Source: Erwinia phyllosphaerae (GTDB lineage: Bacteria; Pseudomonadota; Gammaproteobacteria; Enterobacterales; Enterobacteriaceae). From it: a DNA stretch of 64,000 nt. Below the pieces are notes generated by a model. That model had not been told where the DNA came from. It did not search any database and was given only the letters and a program-made list of their open reading frames with translations. Location: assembly GCF_019132875.1 (NCBI RefSeq), contig NZ_JAHSPF010000001.1:186001-250000 (forward strand), written 5' to 3'. Shown here piece after piece: positions 48,321 to 56,368 of the stretch (position 1 is the stretch's first letter; each line of letters begins with the position of its first letter). Position numbers and translations under genes: made by a program.

Positions 48321-49019
48321 ATGACCAGCAAACTGAACGTTTTCACTTCGCCTTCGGCTTTCCCTAACCCACAGCGCCTGCGCCTGTTTATGCATGAAAA
48401 AGGGATCGCAGATCAGTTCAAGGAGACTATTTACGACATGACGCCGGTTGGCGAACAGCGTGGATGGCGTCACCTGAAAATGAATGCCTGGGGTGAGACG
48501 CCGACCCTTGAGCTCGCTGACGGTAGCTATATCTCCGAAACTGCAGCTGTGGTCCGGTACCTGGACCAGTCCTACCCGGGCCGCAAGATCATGGGGGATA
48601 CGCCGCTGGAGCAGGGCCTGGACAACATGTGGGATAACCGCATCTGGGTTCACATCCTGTATCGAATCGTCACGGTTTTCCACGTTCTGCATACCGGTCT
48701 CGGCTTCAAACTCGAACTGACGAAGAACGAAGCCTGGGGCGAACACTGCCGCAAAGAAGCGTTAGCGCATGCTGCACTGGTCAATAAACATCTTTCCGAC
48801 GGGCGCCAATGGCTGCTGGGGGGCGAAGAGCCTACTTTCTCCGACATCACGCTGGCAACCGCGATCGCGTTCTCGAAGTTCCCGGTAAATGCTACGCCGC
48901 TGGACGAACGTTTCGAGTTTCTGGACGCATACTGGCAGCGTTGGCAACAGCGTCCGGGTTTCCAGGCTGCATATGCTGACCGAAGCAGCGGTATCCCTGA
49001 GCTCGATAATAAAGCGTGA
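48321..49019 (+). CDS. glutathione S-transferase family protein
   Basis: A 232-residue GST with an N-terminal thioredoxin-like domain (about 1-85: KLNVFTSPSAFPNPQRLRLF, then ETPTLELADGSYISETAAVVRYL with the glutathione-binding ES-like T/E pair) and an all-alpha C-terminal domain. Substrate unknown; likely detoxification. ATG at 48321 has AGGAG 8 bases upstream; an upstream open stretch to 48186 has no ribosome site. Its codon choice is GC-rich compared with its flanks. The divergent LysR gene is the likely regulator. Confidence 0.85.
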   Translation: MTSKLNVFTSPSAFPNPQRLRLFMHEKGIADQFKETIYDMTPVGEQRGWRHLKMNAWGETPTLELADGSYISETAAVVRYLDQSYPGRKIMGDTPLEQGLDNMWDNRIWVHILYRIVTVFHVLHTGLGFKLELTKNEAWGEHCRKEALAHAALVNKHLSDGRQWLLGGEEPTFSDITLATAIAFSKFPVNATPLDERFEFLDAYWQRWQQRPGFQAAYADRSSGIPELDNKA

Positions 49020-49460
49020 TCTGACTTTAAAGTTGCGCAAAACCCAGCCGTGGATTTCGCGCGATTAAAGAGGTCTACTTTGGGGCGGTAGTGGGCAGGC
49101 ATGGGAGTCTGCTTCGGCCGAGGATAGTCGGTTCAGTGAGATTAAAGCTAACGCCAAATGCGTTGCGCGGCAGATCGGAAGAATACCTTGCCAGTGATAA
49201 CGGGTTGTGACACTGACTGAATGGTCTGGATACAGTAAAGGCGGCCCACTGAGTACTACTGATAACACAAAGCCGCCTTCAGGCGGCTTTTTCATTGTAC
49301 ATGATGCTGAAGAAATCCTTATTGAGAATACTTATCACGGAGATAGTTAGGTCGATCACAATACCAGTATTTATTGTTAACATAGCAATAGTAACTATGA
49401 TTATTACTATCTCCTCGAAAGCGAACAAGCTTTCAACCATACAAACTATAGATAAAAACC
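49020..49460. other. intergenic region after GST
   Basis: A 441-base stretch with a strong terminator at 49269-49293 and an AT-rich stretch (49310-49440) with no gene I can support; a 102-codon frame across 49295-49603 has no coding character. Confidence 0.5.
49269..49293 (+). terminator. intrinsic terminator
   Basis: AAAGCCGCCT-tc-AGGCGGCTTTTT, a perfect stem with a U-run, 250 bases after the GST stop. Confidence 0.85.
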
Positions 49461-49631
49461 ATGAAAACCTTCAAAGCAATGTCTATCGCCGCCGTCGCCG
49501 CTCTTTCACTGATGTCAGCATGCAACAGAAACGCAGGAACGCAGGAACGGCGAGGGGCGCGCAGTTTACTGTGCACCCGCGAGGCGTTGGCCAGCGCCGG
49601 TAAGCGCGGCAAAACTTACAGGCAGCTTTGA
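49461..49631 (+). pseudogene. truncated small lipoprotein or exported protein
   Basis: A 56-codon frame that begins with a convincing export signal, MKTFKAMSIAAVAALSLMSA followed by Cys, which could be a lipobox (MSAC). After residue 24 the sequence becomes Arg/Gly-rich without pattern, contains a short duplication (AACGCAGG twice) and ends inside hairpin repeat copy 2. This suggests that the real C-terminus was lost by insertion or rearrangement at the repeat. Confidence 0.4.
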
Positions 49632-49650
49632 GCGAGAAGCGGCCATAAGT
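49590..49650. repeat. GAGCGA hairpin repeat, copy 2 (degenerate)
   Basis: The second arm CAGCTTTGAGCGAGAAGCGGCC is clear; the first arm around GGTAAGCGCGGC is worn. It overlaps the end of the truncated lipoprotein frame. Confidence 0.5.
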
Positions 49651-49657
49651 CCATAGA

Positions 49658-50431
49658 CTAAGGCAAAAAATCGCGCGGTGTTGAATCCAGAATGGAACGA
49701 AAAGCAGCTGTAAATGCAGCCGGGCATGAAAACCCAAGCTTGTAAGCGACCTGTTTAATGGGAATGCCATTCGCGAGAAGATCTAATGAAGCGCAAATCC
49801 TGGCTCTCTGCTTCCATGTTCTAAAACTAAAGCCAGTATCCTTAATAAACAATCGCGAAAATGTACGTTCAGACATGGCAGCGATAAAGGCCAGATCGCT
49901 CAGCGATGCTTCCCAACGATGATTGAATAATAGTTCTCTGGCCGCACAGAATAATCGCTCATCATGCGGCATTGGAAGCTCCGCAGCTAAAGGAGGAGCC
50001 TCGCTGAGAATTTCCAGGAGCAACAGAGCCATTTTCCGTTGGCTCGGTCTGTTGTAGTCCTCACTGAATAGCCCTGCTATCAGCTCTTTCACCAGTGCCG
50101 TAGCCGTAATCACATGCACCTGGTTACTCTTCTTAAAGTTCGTACATTCAGCGATAAGGCTTCTGCTGAAATAGATAGCCCGTAGATCCGTATGTGAAAG
50201 CAGGTGGTAACTATGGATCTGAAGAGGCGGTAGCCATAATGCCCGCTGAGGAGGTATTACCCAGCGGTCATTCTCTGTTTCAACCAGCATAACTCCCCTG
50301 ATGGCAAACAGCAGCTGTCCCTCGACATGATAATGGGGAGGATCTGTCTCTCCACGCTGGTAGCTTATCGCTGTGCTTGACCAGCCCGTTGCTTCATCAT
50401 GTCTTGGCGCTTTATCTATACTACCTGGCAT
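49658..50431 (-). CDS. AraC-family regulator (NimR-like)
   Basis: A 257-residue regulator with a cupin sensor (PPHYHVEGQLLFAIRGVML, then WVIPPQRALWLPP) and a C-terminal AraC HTH pair ending KLGFSCPAAFTAAFRSILD. It is similar in layout to the AraC protein at 45023-45790 but not a close copy. It is divergent from the glutamine amidotransferase-like gene 118 bases away, its likely target. Confidence 0.87.
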   Translation of the reverse strand: MPGSIDKAPRHDEATGWSSTAISYQRGETDPPHYHVEGQLLFAIRGVMLVETENDRWVIPPQRALWLPPLQIHSYHLLSHTDLRAIYFSRSLIAECTNFKKSNQVHVITATALVKELIAGLFSEDYNRPSQRKMALLLLEILSEAPPLAAELPMPHDERLFCAARELLFNHRWEASLSDLAFIAAMSERTFSRLFIKDTGFSFRTWKQRARICASLDLLANGIPIKQVAYKLGFSCPAAFTAAFRSILDSTPRDFLP

Positions 50432-50549
50432 TTCAGATTTAGCCCCTGCATTTATGATATTGAAAATGGAACTACCCGGACTATGGCTCTACTGGATGGG
50501 TGAGTTATTTAAATGAAGATTATCACAGGTATTACAGGAGCATATTCTT

Positions 50550-51275
50550 ATGCGTGTACACTTTATCGTACATGAAAGTTTTGAAGCCCCAGGCGCCTAT
50601 GAAACGTGGGCCAGAAATCACGGTCATGATGTGACTTACTCACGCGTATACGCAGGCGATGCACTGCCAACGGACGCCAAAGGCATTGATTTCTTAATCG
50701 TTATGGGCGGTCCGCAGGATCCAGTCACTACACTGGAAGAGTGCCTGCACTTCGATTCTAAAGGTGAACAGGCGCTGATTGCTTCCGCTGTTAAAACCGG
50801 TAAGGCTGTTATCGGCATCTGCCTCGGCTCACAGTTGATCGGTGAAGCGCTGGGCGCGCCGTTCGCGCACAGCCCTGAAAAAGAGATTGGTAAGTTCCCG
50901 ATCACGCTCACTGATGAAGGCAGCAAGGATGAGATGTTCTCTCACTTTGCTAAGTCGCTAGAAGTCGGACACTGGCATAACGATATGCCGGGCCTGACAC
51001 CAAATGCAAAAATCATTGCTTACAGCGAGGGCTGCCCGCGCCAGATAATCTCATATTCGGATCACGTCTTTGGTTTCCAGTGCCACATGGAGCTGACACT
51101 GGATATCGTTGAACTACTGATCGCACATTCTGAGAAAGACCTGAGTCGTGCCGTTGAATACCGCTTCGTTAACACTCCTGAAGAACTTCGAGCGCACGAT
51201 TACAGTGAAATGAATCAAGTGCTCTTTGGCTTTCTCGATAAGCTGGAAACAAGTTATAAAAGAGCCCAGGCATAA
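50550..51275 (+). CDS. class I glutamine amidotransferase-like protein
   Basis: A 241-residue stand-alone GATase domain. The catalytic Cys91 is in GICLGSQLIGEA and the His/Glu pair in GFQCHMEL. GGPQDPV forms the oxyanion region. Such GuaA-like free-standing proteins include gamma-glutamyl hydrolases of polyamine or dipeptide metabolism; nothing here fixes the substrate. AGGAG lies 9 bases before the ATG. It is divergent from the AraC gene. Confidence 0.82.
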   Translation: MRVHFIVHESFEAPGAYETWARNHGHDVTYSRVYAGDALPTDAKGIDFLIVMGGPQDPVTTLEECLHFDSKGEQALIASAVKTGKAVIGICLGSQLIGEALGAPFAHSPEKEIGKFPITLTDEGSKDEMFSHFAKSLEVGHWHNDMPGLTPNAKIIAYSEGCPRQIISYSDHVFGFQCHMELTLDIVELLIAHSEKDLSRAVEYRFVNTPEELRAHDYSEMNQVLFGFLDKLETSYKRAQA

Positions 51276-51580
51276 TGTCATGCCTGATGATGCTTGCCTC
51301 CAGTTTTTAATGAACATTAATGTTTAAACATCCGCGCCTGACATTAAGCGAATTGTTGAACAGCCACTGTCTGCAATAAGCGAGAAGCAGACATGCAAAA
51401 TTAAAAGTGAAGCAATGGCTGCTTTTGTAGTCTTTACCTGCTAATTTGAAAGCGATGAAAACTTACTCAGCGTTATCTTATTCATTCATTATTATCACCT
51501 TTAGGCCAGGGTGGGATAACGTTTGCCATTTTCCCGCCGGTAAGGTGGGCCTTACCGGGAACAACCCAGTGAGGTAAACA
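51276..51580. other. intergenic region with hairpin repeat
   Basis: Holds hairpin repeat copy 3 (51330-51395) and, at about 51532-51553, the perfect palindrome CCGGTAAGG-tggg-CCTTACCGG just before the kinase gene, which could act as an operator or attenuating hairpin. No gene seen. Confidence 0.5.
51330..51395. repeat. GAGCGA hairpin repeat, copy 3
   Basis: CATCCGCGCCTGACATTAAGCG...CACTGTCTGCAATAAGCGAGAAGCAGACAT: both arms recognisable. The linker TTGAACAGCCACTGTCTGC is shared with copy 4 (TTGAACAGTCACTGTCTGC). Confidence 0.65.
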
Positions 51581-52087
51581 ATGGATATCACCAGTGCCAC
51601 ATCATCTGAAAAACCGACTCTGCATCTGTTATGTGGGAAAATTGCTTCAGGTAAATCTACGTTATCAACAAAATTAGGAGCTGCCTTCCGTACGGTCATT
51701 ATCAACGAGGATAGTTGGCTTGCTGCACTCTATGCAAATGAAATGCAATCAGTCGCTGATTATGTGCAGTACTCCGCCAGGCTCAGAAACGCCTTGAACC
51801 CCCATCTGGTATCGTTACTCAAAGCGGGGATATCAGTTGTCCTGGACTTCCCCGCAAATACACGAACAAATCGTGAATGGATGATGAGTATCATCAAAGA
51901 GTCTGGTGCCGCAAATCGCCTGCATTTCCTGAACGTGCCAGATGAAGTGTGTAAAAGCCGGTTACGTGCCCGCAATGCAGAAGATACTCACCATTTTGCA
52001 GCTTCAGATAAACAATTTGAGATTATAACAAGTTACTTCTCAGAACCATCTGTTGACGAAGGGTTTGATATTATTGAATACAGATGA
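51581..52087 (+). CDS. P-loop kinase (AAA_33 type, zeta-toxin-like fold)
   Basis: A 168-residue ATP-binding protein with Walker A CGKIASGKST near residue 19, NEDSWLAAL following, and the Arg-rich lid KSRLRARNAED near 125. This layout fits the AAA_33/zeta-like family of small-molecule or nucleic-acid kinases. There is no antitoxin partner, so a toxin role is not supported. It has its own promoter region with a palindrome. The target is unknown. Confidence 0.78.
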   Translation: MDITSATSSEKPTLHLLCGKIASGKSTLSTKLGAAFRTVIINEDSWLAALYANEMQSVADYVQYSARLRNALNPHLVSLLKAGISVVLDFPANTRTNREWMMSIIKESGAANRLHFLNVPDEVCKSRLRARNAEDTHHFAASDKQFEIITSYFSEPSVDEGFDIIEYR

Positions 52088-52159
52088 ATTTATTTTCCGC
52101 ACATAAGCCGCGAGCTGGCGGCTTTTAATTTTTCCAACGCTTATTGATACTCAGGTCAT

Positions 52160-52240
52160 AACGACCACAACTTGCGTTCCAGGCACAAAGCGGTCTGTTG
52201 AACAGTCACTGTCTGCGATGAGCGAAATACAGAAGTCAGA
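52160..52240. repeat. GAGCGA hairpin repeat, copy 4
   Basis: ACTTGCGTTCCAGGCACAAAGCGG, then the TTGAACAGTCACTGTCTGC linker, then GATGAGCGAAATACAGA. Intermediate conservation. Confidence 0.6.
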
Positions 52241-52320
52241 ATTTATCAGGTAAAGCTTTTTGGATATTCTGTAGGAGGAAATATATTCATCTACCTTTAA
52301 ACATACTATGGAAAAATGTT

Positions 52321-53037
52321 ATGCGTCTTTACATGCTTTACCTGGGTACTATGCAGCCAGGTGAGATACCGGTACCAGGATATTTGATTCAAACAGACGA
52401 GGGGTTTAATATTTTGGTCGATACTGGCTGGCCTCGCTCCTTTGTAGATACGCCTGTAAATCCGCCGGATCTTACAATTCAGATTAGGCCCGAGGATACA
52501 GTTACTGCTCGTCTCAAAGCCATCGGCGTTAGTCCGGCCGATATTGACTACCTCATATGCACCCATCTTGATGAAGACCATTCCGGCAATCATGATTTAT
52601 TTAGCAGTGCCGAATTCATCATTCAGAAAGAACATTATGAGTTGGCCAGAAGTGGACATCCCCGTTTCGAAGCAAATCGTACATCATGGGATCATCCTGC
52701 TCTCCAGTATCGTTTGATAGAGGGTGATTATGAGCTTGTACCGGGAGTCACGTTGCTCGAAACCAGCGGACATGTCCCCGGGCACCAGTCCCTTTTATTG
52801 CGACTTCCTGAAACAGGGGTTGTTTTGCTTGCAGCCGATGCTGTTATGCATCATTCGATGGCAGATGCGGCTACACGTCAGATATACGTTACAGATATGG
52901 ATGATGAGACCGGTATAAGGCGGAGTACACGGAAAATTGCAGATATCGCTGCAAGTGAAAATGCAGCGTTTGTGGTCTACGGGCATGATACTGAACAGTG
53001 GGCATCGTTACGTCTATCCCCAGCCTTTTATGAATAA
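52321..53037 (+). CDS. metallo-beta-lactamase fold hydrolase, N-acyl homoserine lactonase-like
   Basis: A 238-residue MBL-fold enzyme resembling AttM/AiiA-type lactonases that open N-acyl homoserine lactones. The N-terminal YMLYLGTMQPGEIPVPGYLI and NILVDTGW fit this family. The metal motif is THLDEDHSGNHDLF (H82, D84, D86, H87), with H151 in SGHVPGHQ, bridging D173 in AADAV and a C-terminal His in VYGHDTEQW. The usual HxHxDH reads HxDxDH here. Whether AHLs or other lactones are cleaved is open. No signal peptide. It stands alone between two hairpin repeats. Confidence 0.75.
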   Translation: MRLYMLYLGTMQPGEIPVPGYLIQTDEGFNILVDTGWPRSFVDTPVNPPDLTIQIRPEDTVTARLKAIGVSPADIDYLICTHLDEDHSGNHDLFSSAEFIIQKEHYELARSGHPRFEANRTSWDHPALQYRLIEGDYELVPGVTLLETSGHVPGHQSLLLRLPETGVVLLAADAVMHHSMADAATRQIYVTDMDDETGIRRSTRKIADIAASENAAFVVYGHDTEQWASLRLSPAFYE

Positions 53038-53065
53038 CTTTCTACTTATTGATGCACCACATTTT

Positions 53066-53145
53066 TGAAATGTCCGCTTTTGGCACAAAACTGCCTTAAT
53101 GCAAGGTTCAATAGCTCAGTTTTGAGCGAGAAACGGACGTCTTTT
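53066..53145. repeat. GAGCGA hairpin repeat, copy 5
   Basis: AATGTCCGCTTTTGGCACAAAACTG, then a 30-base linker, then CAGTTTTGAGCGAGAAACGGACGT. Well conserved. Confidence 0.7.
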
Positions 53146-53190
53146 GGGCTAAAAGGAAGATGAATTTAGGGAAAAATGCAGAGATAATGT

Positions 53191-53643
53191 TTAAAGTTTT
53201 CTCAGAAGCCGAGCGGGATTGCCCGCATATATTCCTTTTACCTGCACGGGCTTTGTAACCACGCTACCTGCGCCAATTACCGCACCACTACAAATTTCCG
53301 TTGTTAAAATTGTTGCGCCACTGCCCACTGTTACTGCGTTGCCCAATACAATATTTATCCAGCTTTTTGCAGAAGCATCAGGACCACCACTTTTGAAAAG
53401 GTCGTTAGCAAAGGTTACACCATGACCTATAAAGCAGTCCTCACCTAAGATAACGTTTTCACAAACGAAAGTGTGAGATTGTACTTTGGTTCTGTCGCCT
53501 ATAATGCATCCCTTTTGTATTTCTACAAACGGCCCTACAAAAACATCATCGCCCAGCTCACATTCATAGATGTTTACCGGCATGACTACTTTCACATTTT
53601 TACCTTGTTCTACGCCACGAATGCCGCTTTCAATAATTTTCAT
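53191..53643 (-). CDS. hexapeptide-repeat acyltransferase (LbH fold)
   Basis: A 150-residue left-handed beta-helix acyltransferase. Hexapeptide turns such as VFVGPFVEIQKGCIIGD and VTVGSGATILTTEICSGAVIGAGSVVTKPV fill most of the chain. It ends GNPARLLRKL, as in WbbJ/FdtC-type N- or O-acetyltransferases of sugar nucleotides. The insertion FANDLFKSGGPD is typical of the dTDP-amino-sugar N-acetyltransferase group. No sugar biosynthesis genes are nearby, so this is an isolated, possibly acquired gene. Confidence 0.8.
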   Translation of the reverse strand: MKIIESGIRGVEQGKNVKVVMPVNIYECELGDDVFVGPFVEIQKGCIIGDRTKVQSHTFVCENVILGEDCFIGHGVTFANDLFKSGGPDASAKSWINIVLGNAVTVGSGATILTTEICSGAVIGAGSVVTKPVQVKGIYAGNPARLLRKL

Positions 53644-53765
53644 ATCAGCTGTGTCCTTACTTGAGATGATTCGGCTCAGAATGGCTTAAAAAGCTCTAAA
53701 CAGTCTTTTAGCCCTACCTGGTGGTCAAACTAACCTACTCACATATTCGAACACAATGATGATTG

Positions 53766-53832
53766 CAAGGCTCGTGTCTGGCACGAAGCAGCCAGATGCA
53801 GGCGTGTAGTCCGCTATGAGCGAAAAGCGGAC
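53766..53832. repeat. GAGCGA hairpin repeat, copy 6
   Basis: AAGGCTCGTGTCTGGCACGAAGCAGCC, then TGTAGTCCGCTATGAGCGAAAAGCGGACAG; the second arm is intact. Confidence 0.7.
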
Positions 53833-53934
53833 AGGATCCATGCATCACCCCTGCTCCTTCAGGAGCACTCTGGATCACTTCAAGACAGACAGAAACGTAT
53901 AATATCTTCAGCCTACATCTTAAGGAGATATCCA

Positions 53935-54366
53935 ATGTCCCAACTTCGTTTGCCTTATACCTCGCTTTCGGGAGAAGCCTATGCAGGCCTGGCATCTACA
54001 AAAAAGGCGCTTGAGAAAAGTACGTTAGGAAAAGAACTTATCGAATTCGTTTACCTGCGAATATCACAGATAAACGGCTGCGCTTTCTGTCTGGAAATGC
54101 ATGCAAAGTCTTTGCGGACTGCAGGTGTGGATAATGCAAAAATTGACGCGCTTTCAGGATGGAAAGTAAGTTCTCGTTTTAATGATAAGGAAAGAGCGGC
54201 ACTGGACTGGACGGAGGCATTAGTCAACGTAAGTGAGACATTCGGAAAGGATAGTTATTTTAACCCTCTGAAAGCTCACTTTAGTGATACAGAAATTTCT
54301 GATCTGACTTTTGCAATTTCCCTGATGTCTGCTTTTAATCGCCTGGCTATTGGAATGCGTCAATAA
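53935..54366 (+). CDS. AhpD-like carboxymuconolactone decarboxylase family protein
   Basis: A 143-residue CMD-fold protein with the AhpD-type redox motif NGCAFCLEMHAKS (CxxC then His four residues on) near residues 54-66. Such proteins act as alkylhydroperoxidase-like thiol enzymes. The whole 140-residue fold is present, and AAGGAG precedes the ATG. It stands alone, and regulation is not apparent. Confidence 0.87.
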   Translation: MSQLRLPYTSLSGEAYAGLASTKKALEKSTLGKELIEFVYLRISQINGCAFCLEMHAKSLRTAGVDNAKIDALSGWKVSSRFNDKERAALDWTEALVNVSETFGKDSYFNPLKAHFSDTEISDLTFAISLMSAFNRLAIGMRQ

Positions 54367-54467
54367 TCTGGCTTTAGCTTATCTTGATATTACCTATCCT
54401 CTTTCATAAGGCTTTATCAGACAGACACCATCCCGGCCCTGTTTTAGGGCATACCCAACCGAGTTTA

Positions 54468-54540
54468 ACCAACGTCCGCTTCTGGCACAAAGCGGACATG
54501 CGTCCAGTAACGTCCGCTTTGAGCGAAAAGCGGACCTGTC
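54468..54540. repeat. GAGCGA hairpin repeat, copy 7 (best copy)
   Basis: AACGTCCGCTTCTGGCACAA-AGCGGACAT, a 13-base linker, then AACGTCCGCTTTGAGCGAA-AAGCGGAC. Both arms form perfect GTCCGCTT/AAGCGGAC hairpins with the conserved loops CTGGCACA and TGAGCGAA. Used here as the reference copy. Confidence 0.85.
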
Positions 54541-54551
54541 AGTTTATTGTA

Positions 54552-54845
54552 TTAGAGGCCTGCCCCTTCAACCAACACAAACGTTCCGGTTGCAGCACCC
54601 GCCCGTATCAATCTGGCAGCCTGATATTCAGGACTTTCGTAAAAACGTTTAGCCTCATCAAAAGAGTCAAATTCAAATATGACATGTTTATCATGAGATT
54701 CTCCTTCAAGATTTTCATATTGTCCGGACCAGGCAATTATTTTCGGATTGAAAGCCTGCATCGCCTCCCCTGCGGCTCTGGCATATTCAGAATAGGCAAC
54801 CCTATCCGAGACGGTCACGTGAGCGATTAAATAACCTTTATTCAT
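54552..54845 (-). CDS. DUF1330 family protein
   Basis: A 97-residue protein of the DUF1330 (dimeric alpha-beta barrel) family, shown by KGYLIAHVTVSDRVAYSEYA, then WSGQYENLEGESHDKHVIFEF and SFDEAKRFYESPEYQAARLIR. Function is unknown; small monooxygenase-like or binding roles are suggested for the fold. AAGGATAAAGAGAA precedes the ATG. It ends next to hairpin repeat copy 7. Confidence 0.88.
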   Translation of the reverse strand: MNKGYLIAHVTVSDRVAYSEYARAAGEAMQAFNPKIIAWSGQYENLEGESHDKHVIFEFDSFDEAKRFYESPEYQAARLIRAGAATGTFVLVEGAGL

Positions 54846-54906
54846 TTCTCTTTATCCTTTATAAGCGGTGCTGTATTACTGCATAAGCACACAGACCGGC
54901 GTAGAA

Positions 54907-55157
54907 TTAGCTGAAGTGTTTTAAAACATTTAACTTAATTATGTAGCTGGGTCCTCCCATATAGGTTGGCGAACCGGACAGAATGACATCGACCCCACTG
55001 AGTTTTACCCAGTCTTGCTCAGTTATATTTCCCTCAGAGTTAATAGCAATCAGCGAGGTACTGGTACCTTCAGCTACCGCCGCCGCCATTCGTGCCGTAT
55101 GCCCATAGCCGGAATGATAGATAACAACGGCTTCAGTCTTTTCAAAATTTCAGTCAT
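54907..55157 (-). pseudogene. flavodoxin/NAD(P)H-quinone reductase remnant
   Basis: The N-terminal third of a WrbA-like flavoprotein. The FMN-binding P-loop VVIYHSGYGHTARMAAAVAEG and the later GSPTYMGGPS are clear. The natural ATG (55157, MTEILK) is in a different frame from the flavodoxin part, so a frameshift lies near 55133-55140; the in-frame reading upstream meets a TGA. Downstream the protein stops after about 72 flavodoxin residues instead of about 190. Both defects make it nonfunctional. It is divergent from a LysR gene that probably once controlled it. Confidence 0.75.
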
Positions 55158-55273
55158 CTTAGTTGCCTTCATACGGAGTCATGGAGGATATGCGTTGTGA
55201 AAGCAGTGTATTTGGTATTAGCATTGCCTTAAATAACGAAAAAAATAACGCACTGTTACTCGGTTGGTTAACA

Positions 55274-56179
55274 ATGAAAGATCTGGAAGCGCTGATTGTT
55301 TTTGCACGAGTGGCAGAAATGAAGAGTTTTACCCGGGCTGCAGAAAGTCTCGGAATTCATAAAGGACGCGCGTCAGTCTTGGTGCGTGAGCTCGAACAGC
55401 AGACAGGTGCAACCCTACTTCACCGGACAACAAGGACAGTGCAATTAACGGAAGACGGGCGGGCGTTTTATTCGCGTGCGCGTGATCTGTTGTCCGAAGC
55501 GGAGGAACTGCAGGCAATGTTTTCTCAGGGCGGCATGTCACTGCGGGGCAGGATACGCGTTGATATGCCCGCTGTACTGGCACAAAGCGTGGTGATCCCC
55601 GCTTTGCCGGAGTTGCTGGAAGCACACCCCGAGCTGGAAATAGAACTTTCAAGTACCGATCGCCGTGTTGATCTCGTCGAGGAAGGATTTGACTGCGTTG
55701 TCCGTCTCGGGCCCATAGTTGATGAAACACTGATTGCTCGGCCGCTGGGCCATCTGCGCATGATTAATGCAGCAAGCCCGGATTATCTGGACCGGTTCGG
55801 GGTTCCGGAAACGCTCGATGATCTTGTCAGCCAGGGACACAGGATGGTGCATTACATGCGAAACTTTGGTTCTAAATCTGAAGGCTGGGAGTATCCGACA
55901 GGCAATGGCTACAAAACTCTGCTGTTACCTGGCTCGGTGAGGGTCAACAGTGTGCCGGCTTACCATGAAGCAGGGCTGGCGGGTTTAGGCTTAATCCAGG
56001 GCGGTTATTCCTCTCTCTTGCCTCATATAAAAGGCGGAACGCTGACTGAAGTGCTGCCCGGTTTGCTTCCCGAGCCGCTGGCCGCTTCTTTTGTCGTCGC
56101 GCACCGACGCAGCCTTTCTCAGCGCGTAAGAGCCTTTATGAAATGGACAGAAGAAATTTTAAAACCTTACTTTGCCTGA
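55274..56179 (+). CDS. LysR-family regulator
   Basis: A 301-residue LysR protein starting MKDLEALIVFARVAEMKSFT, with HTH recognition region GRASVLVRELEQQTGATLLHR and effector domain RIRVDMPAVLAQSVVIPAL to the C-terminus VRAFMKWTEEILKPYF. The start at 55274 gives the usual family length, although its ribosome site is weak; the frame stays open upstream to 55163. It is divergent from the flavodoxin remnant, so its main target appears lost. Confidence 0.87.
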   Translation: MKDLEALIVFARVAEMKSFTRAAESLGIHKGRASVLVRELEQQTGATLLHRTTRTVQLTEDGRAFYSRARDLLSEAEELQAMFSQGGMSLRGRIRVDMPAVLAQSVVIPALPELLEAHPELEIELSSTDRRVDLVEEGFDCVVRLGPIVDETLIARPLGHLRMINAASPDYLDRFGVPETLDDLVSQGHRMVHYMRNFGSKSEGWEYPTGNGYKTLLLPGSVRVNSVPAYHEAGLAGLGLIQGGYSSLLPHIKGGTLTEVLPGLLPEPLAASFVVAHRRSLSQRVRAFMKWTEEILKPYFA

Positions 56180-56194
56180 GTTAGCTTTTATTTT

Positions 56195-56290
56195 TTCGAT
56201 GTCCAAAATGAAGCAAACAATGTCTGTTCCTGACACATAGTGGACTCTGTGCAGGTTAATGTCCGCTCAGAGCGAAAAGCTGACCTTTCT
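56195..56290. repeat. GAGCGA hairpin repeat, copy 8
   Basis: AATGTCTGTTCCTGACACATAGTGGACTC, then TTAATGTCCGCTCAGAGCGAAAAGCTGACC. Moderately diverged. Confidence 0.6.
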
Positions 56291-56368
56291 CTTGTGACAA
56301 AAAATAATGCATAAGTTATAGCAGCCCCGAACGAGCCGGAGCTGTTAAAAAACAGGAGGGAATAAAAA

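Noticed and set aside
49295-49603. A 102-codon frame after the GST terminator
   Set aside because: Isoleucine-rich then arginine-rich, overlaps a better frame with a signal peptide, and no homology pattern.
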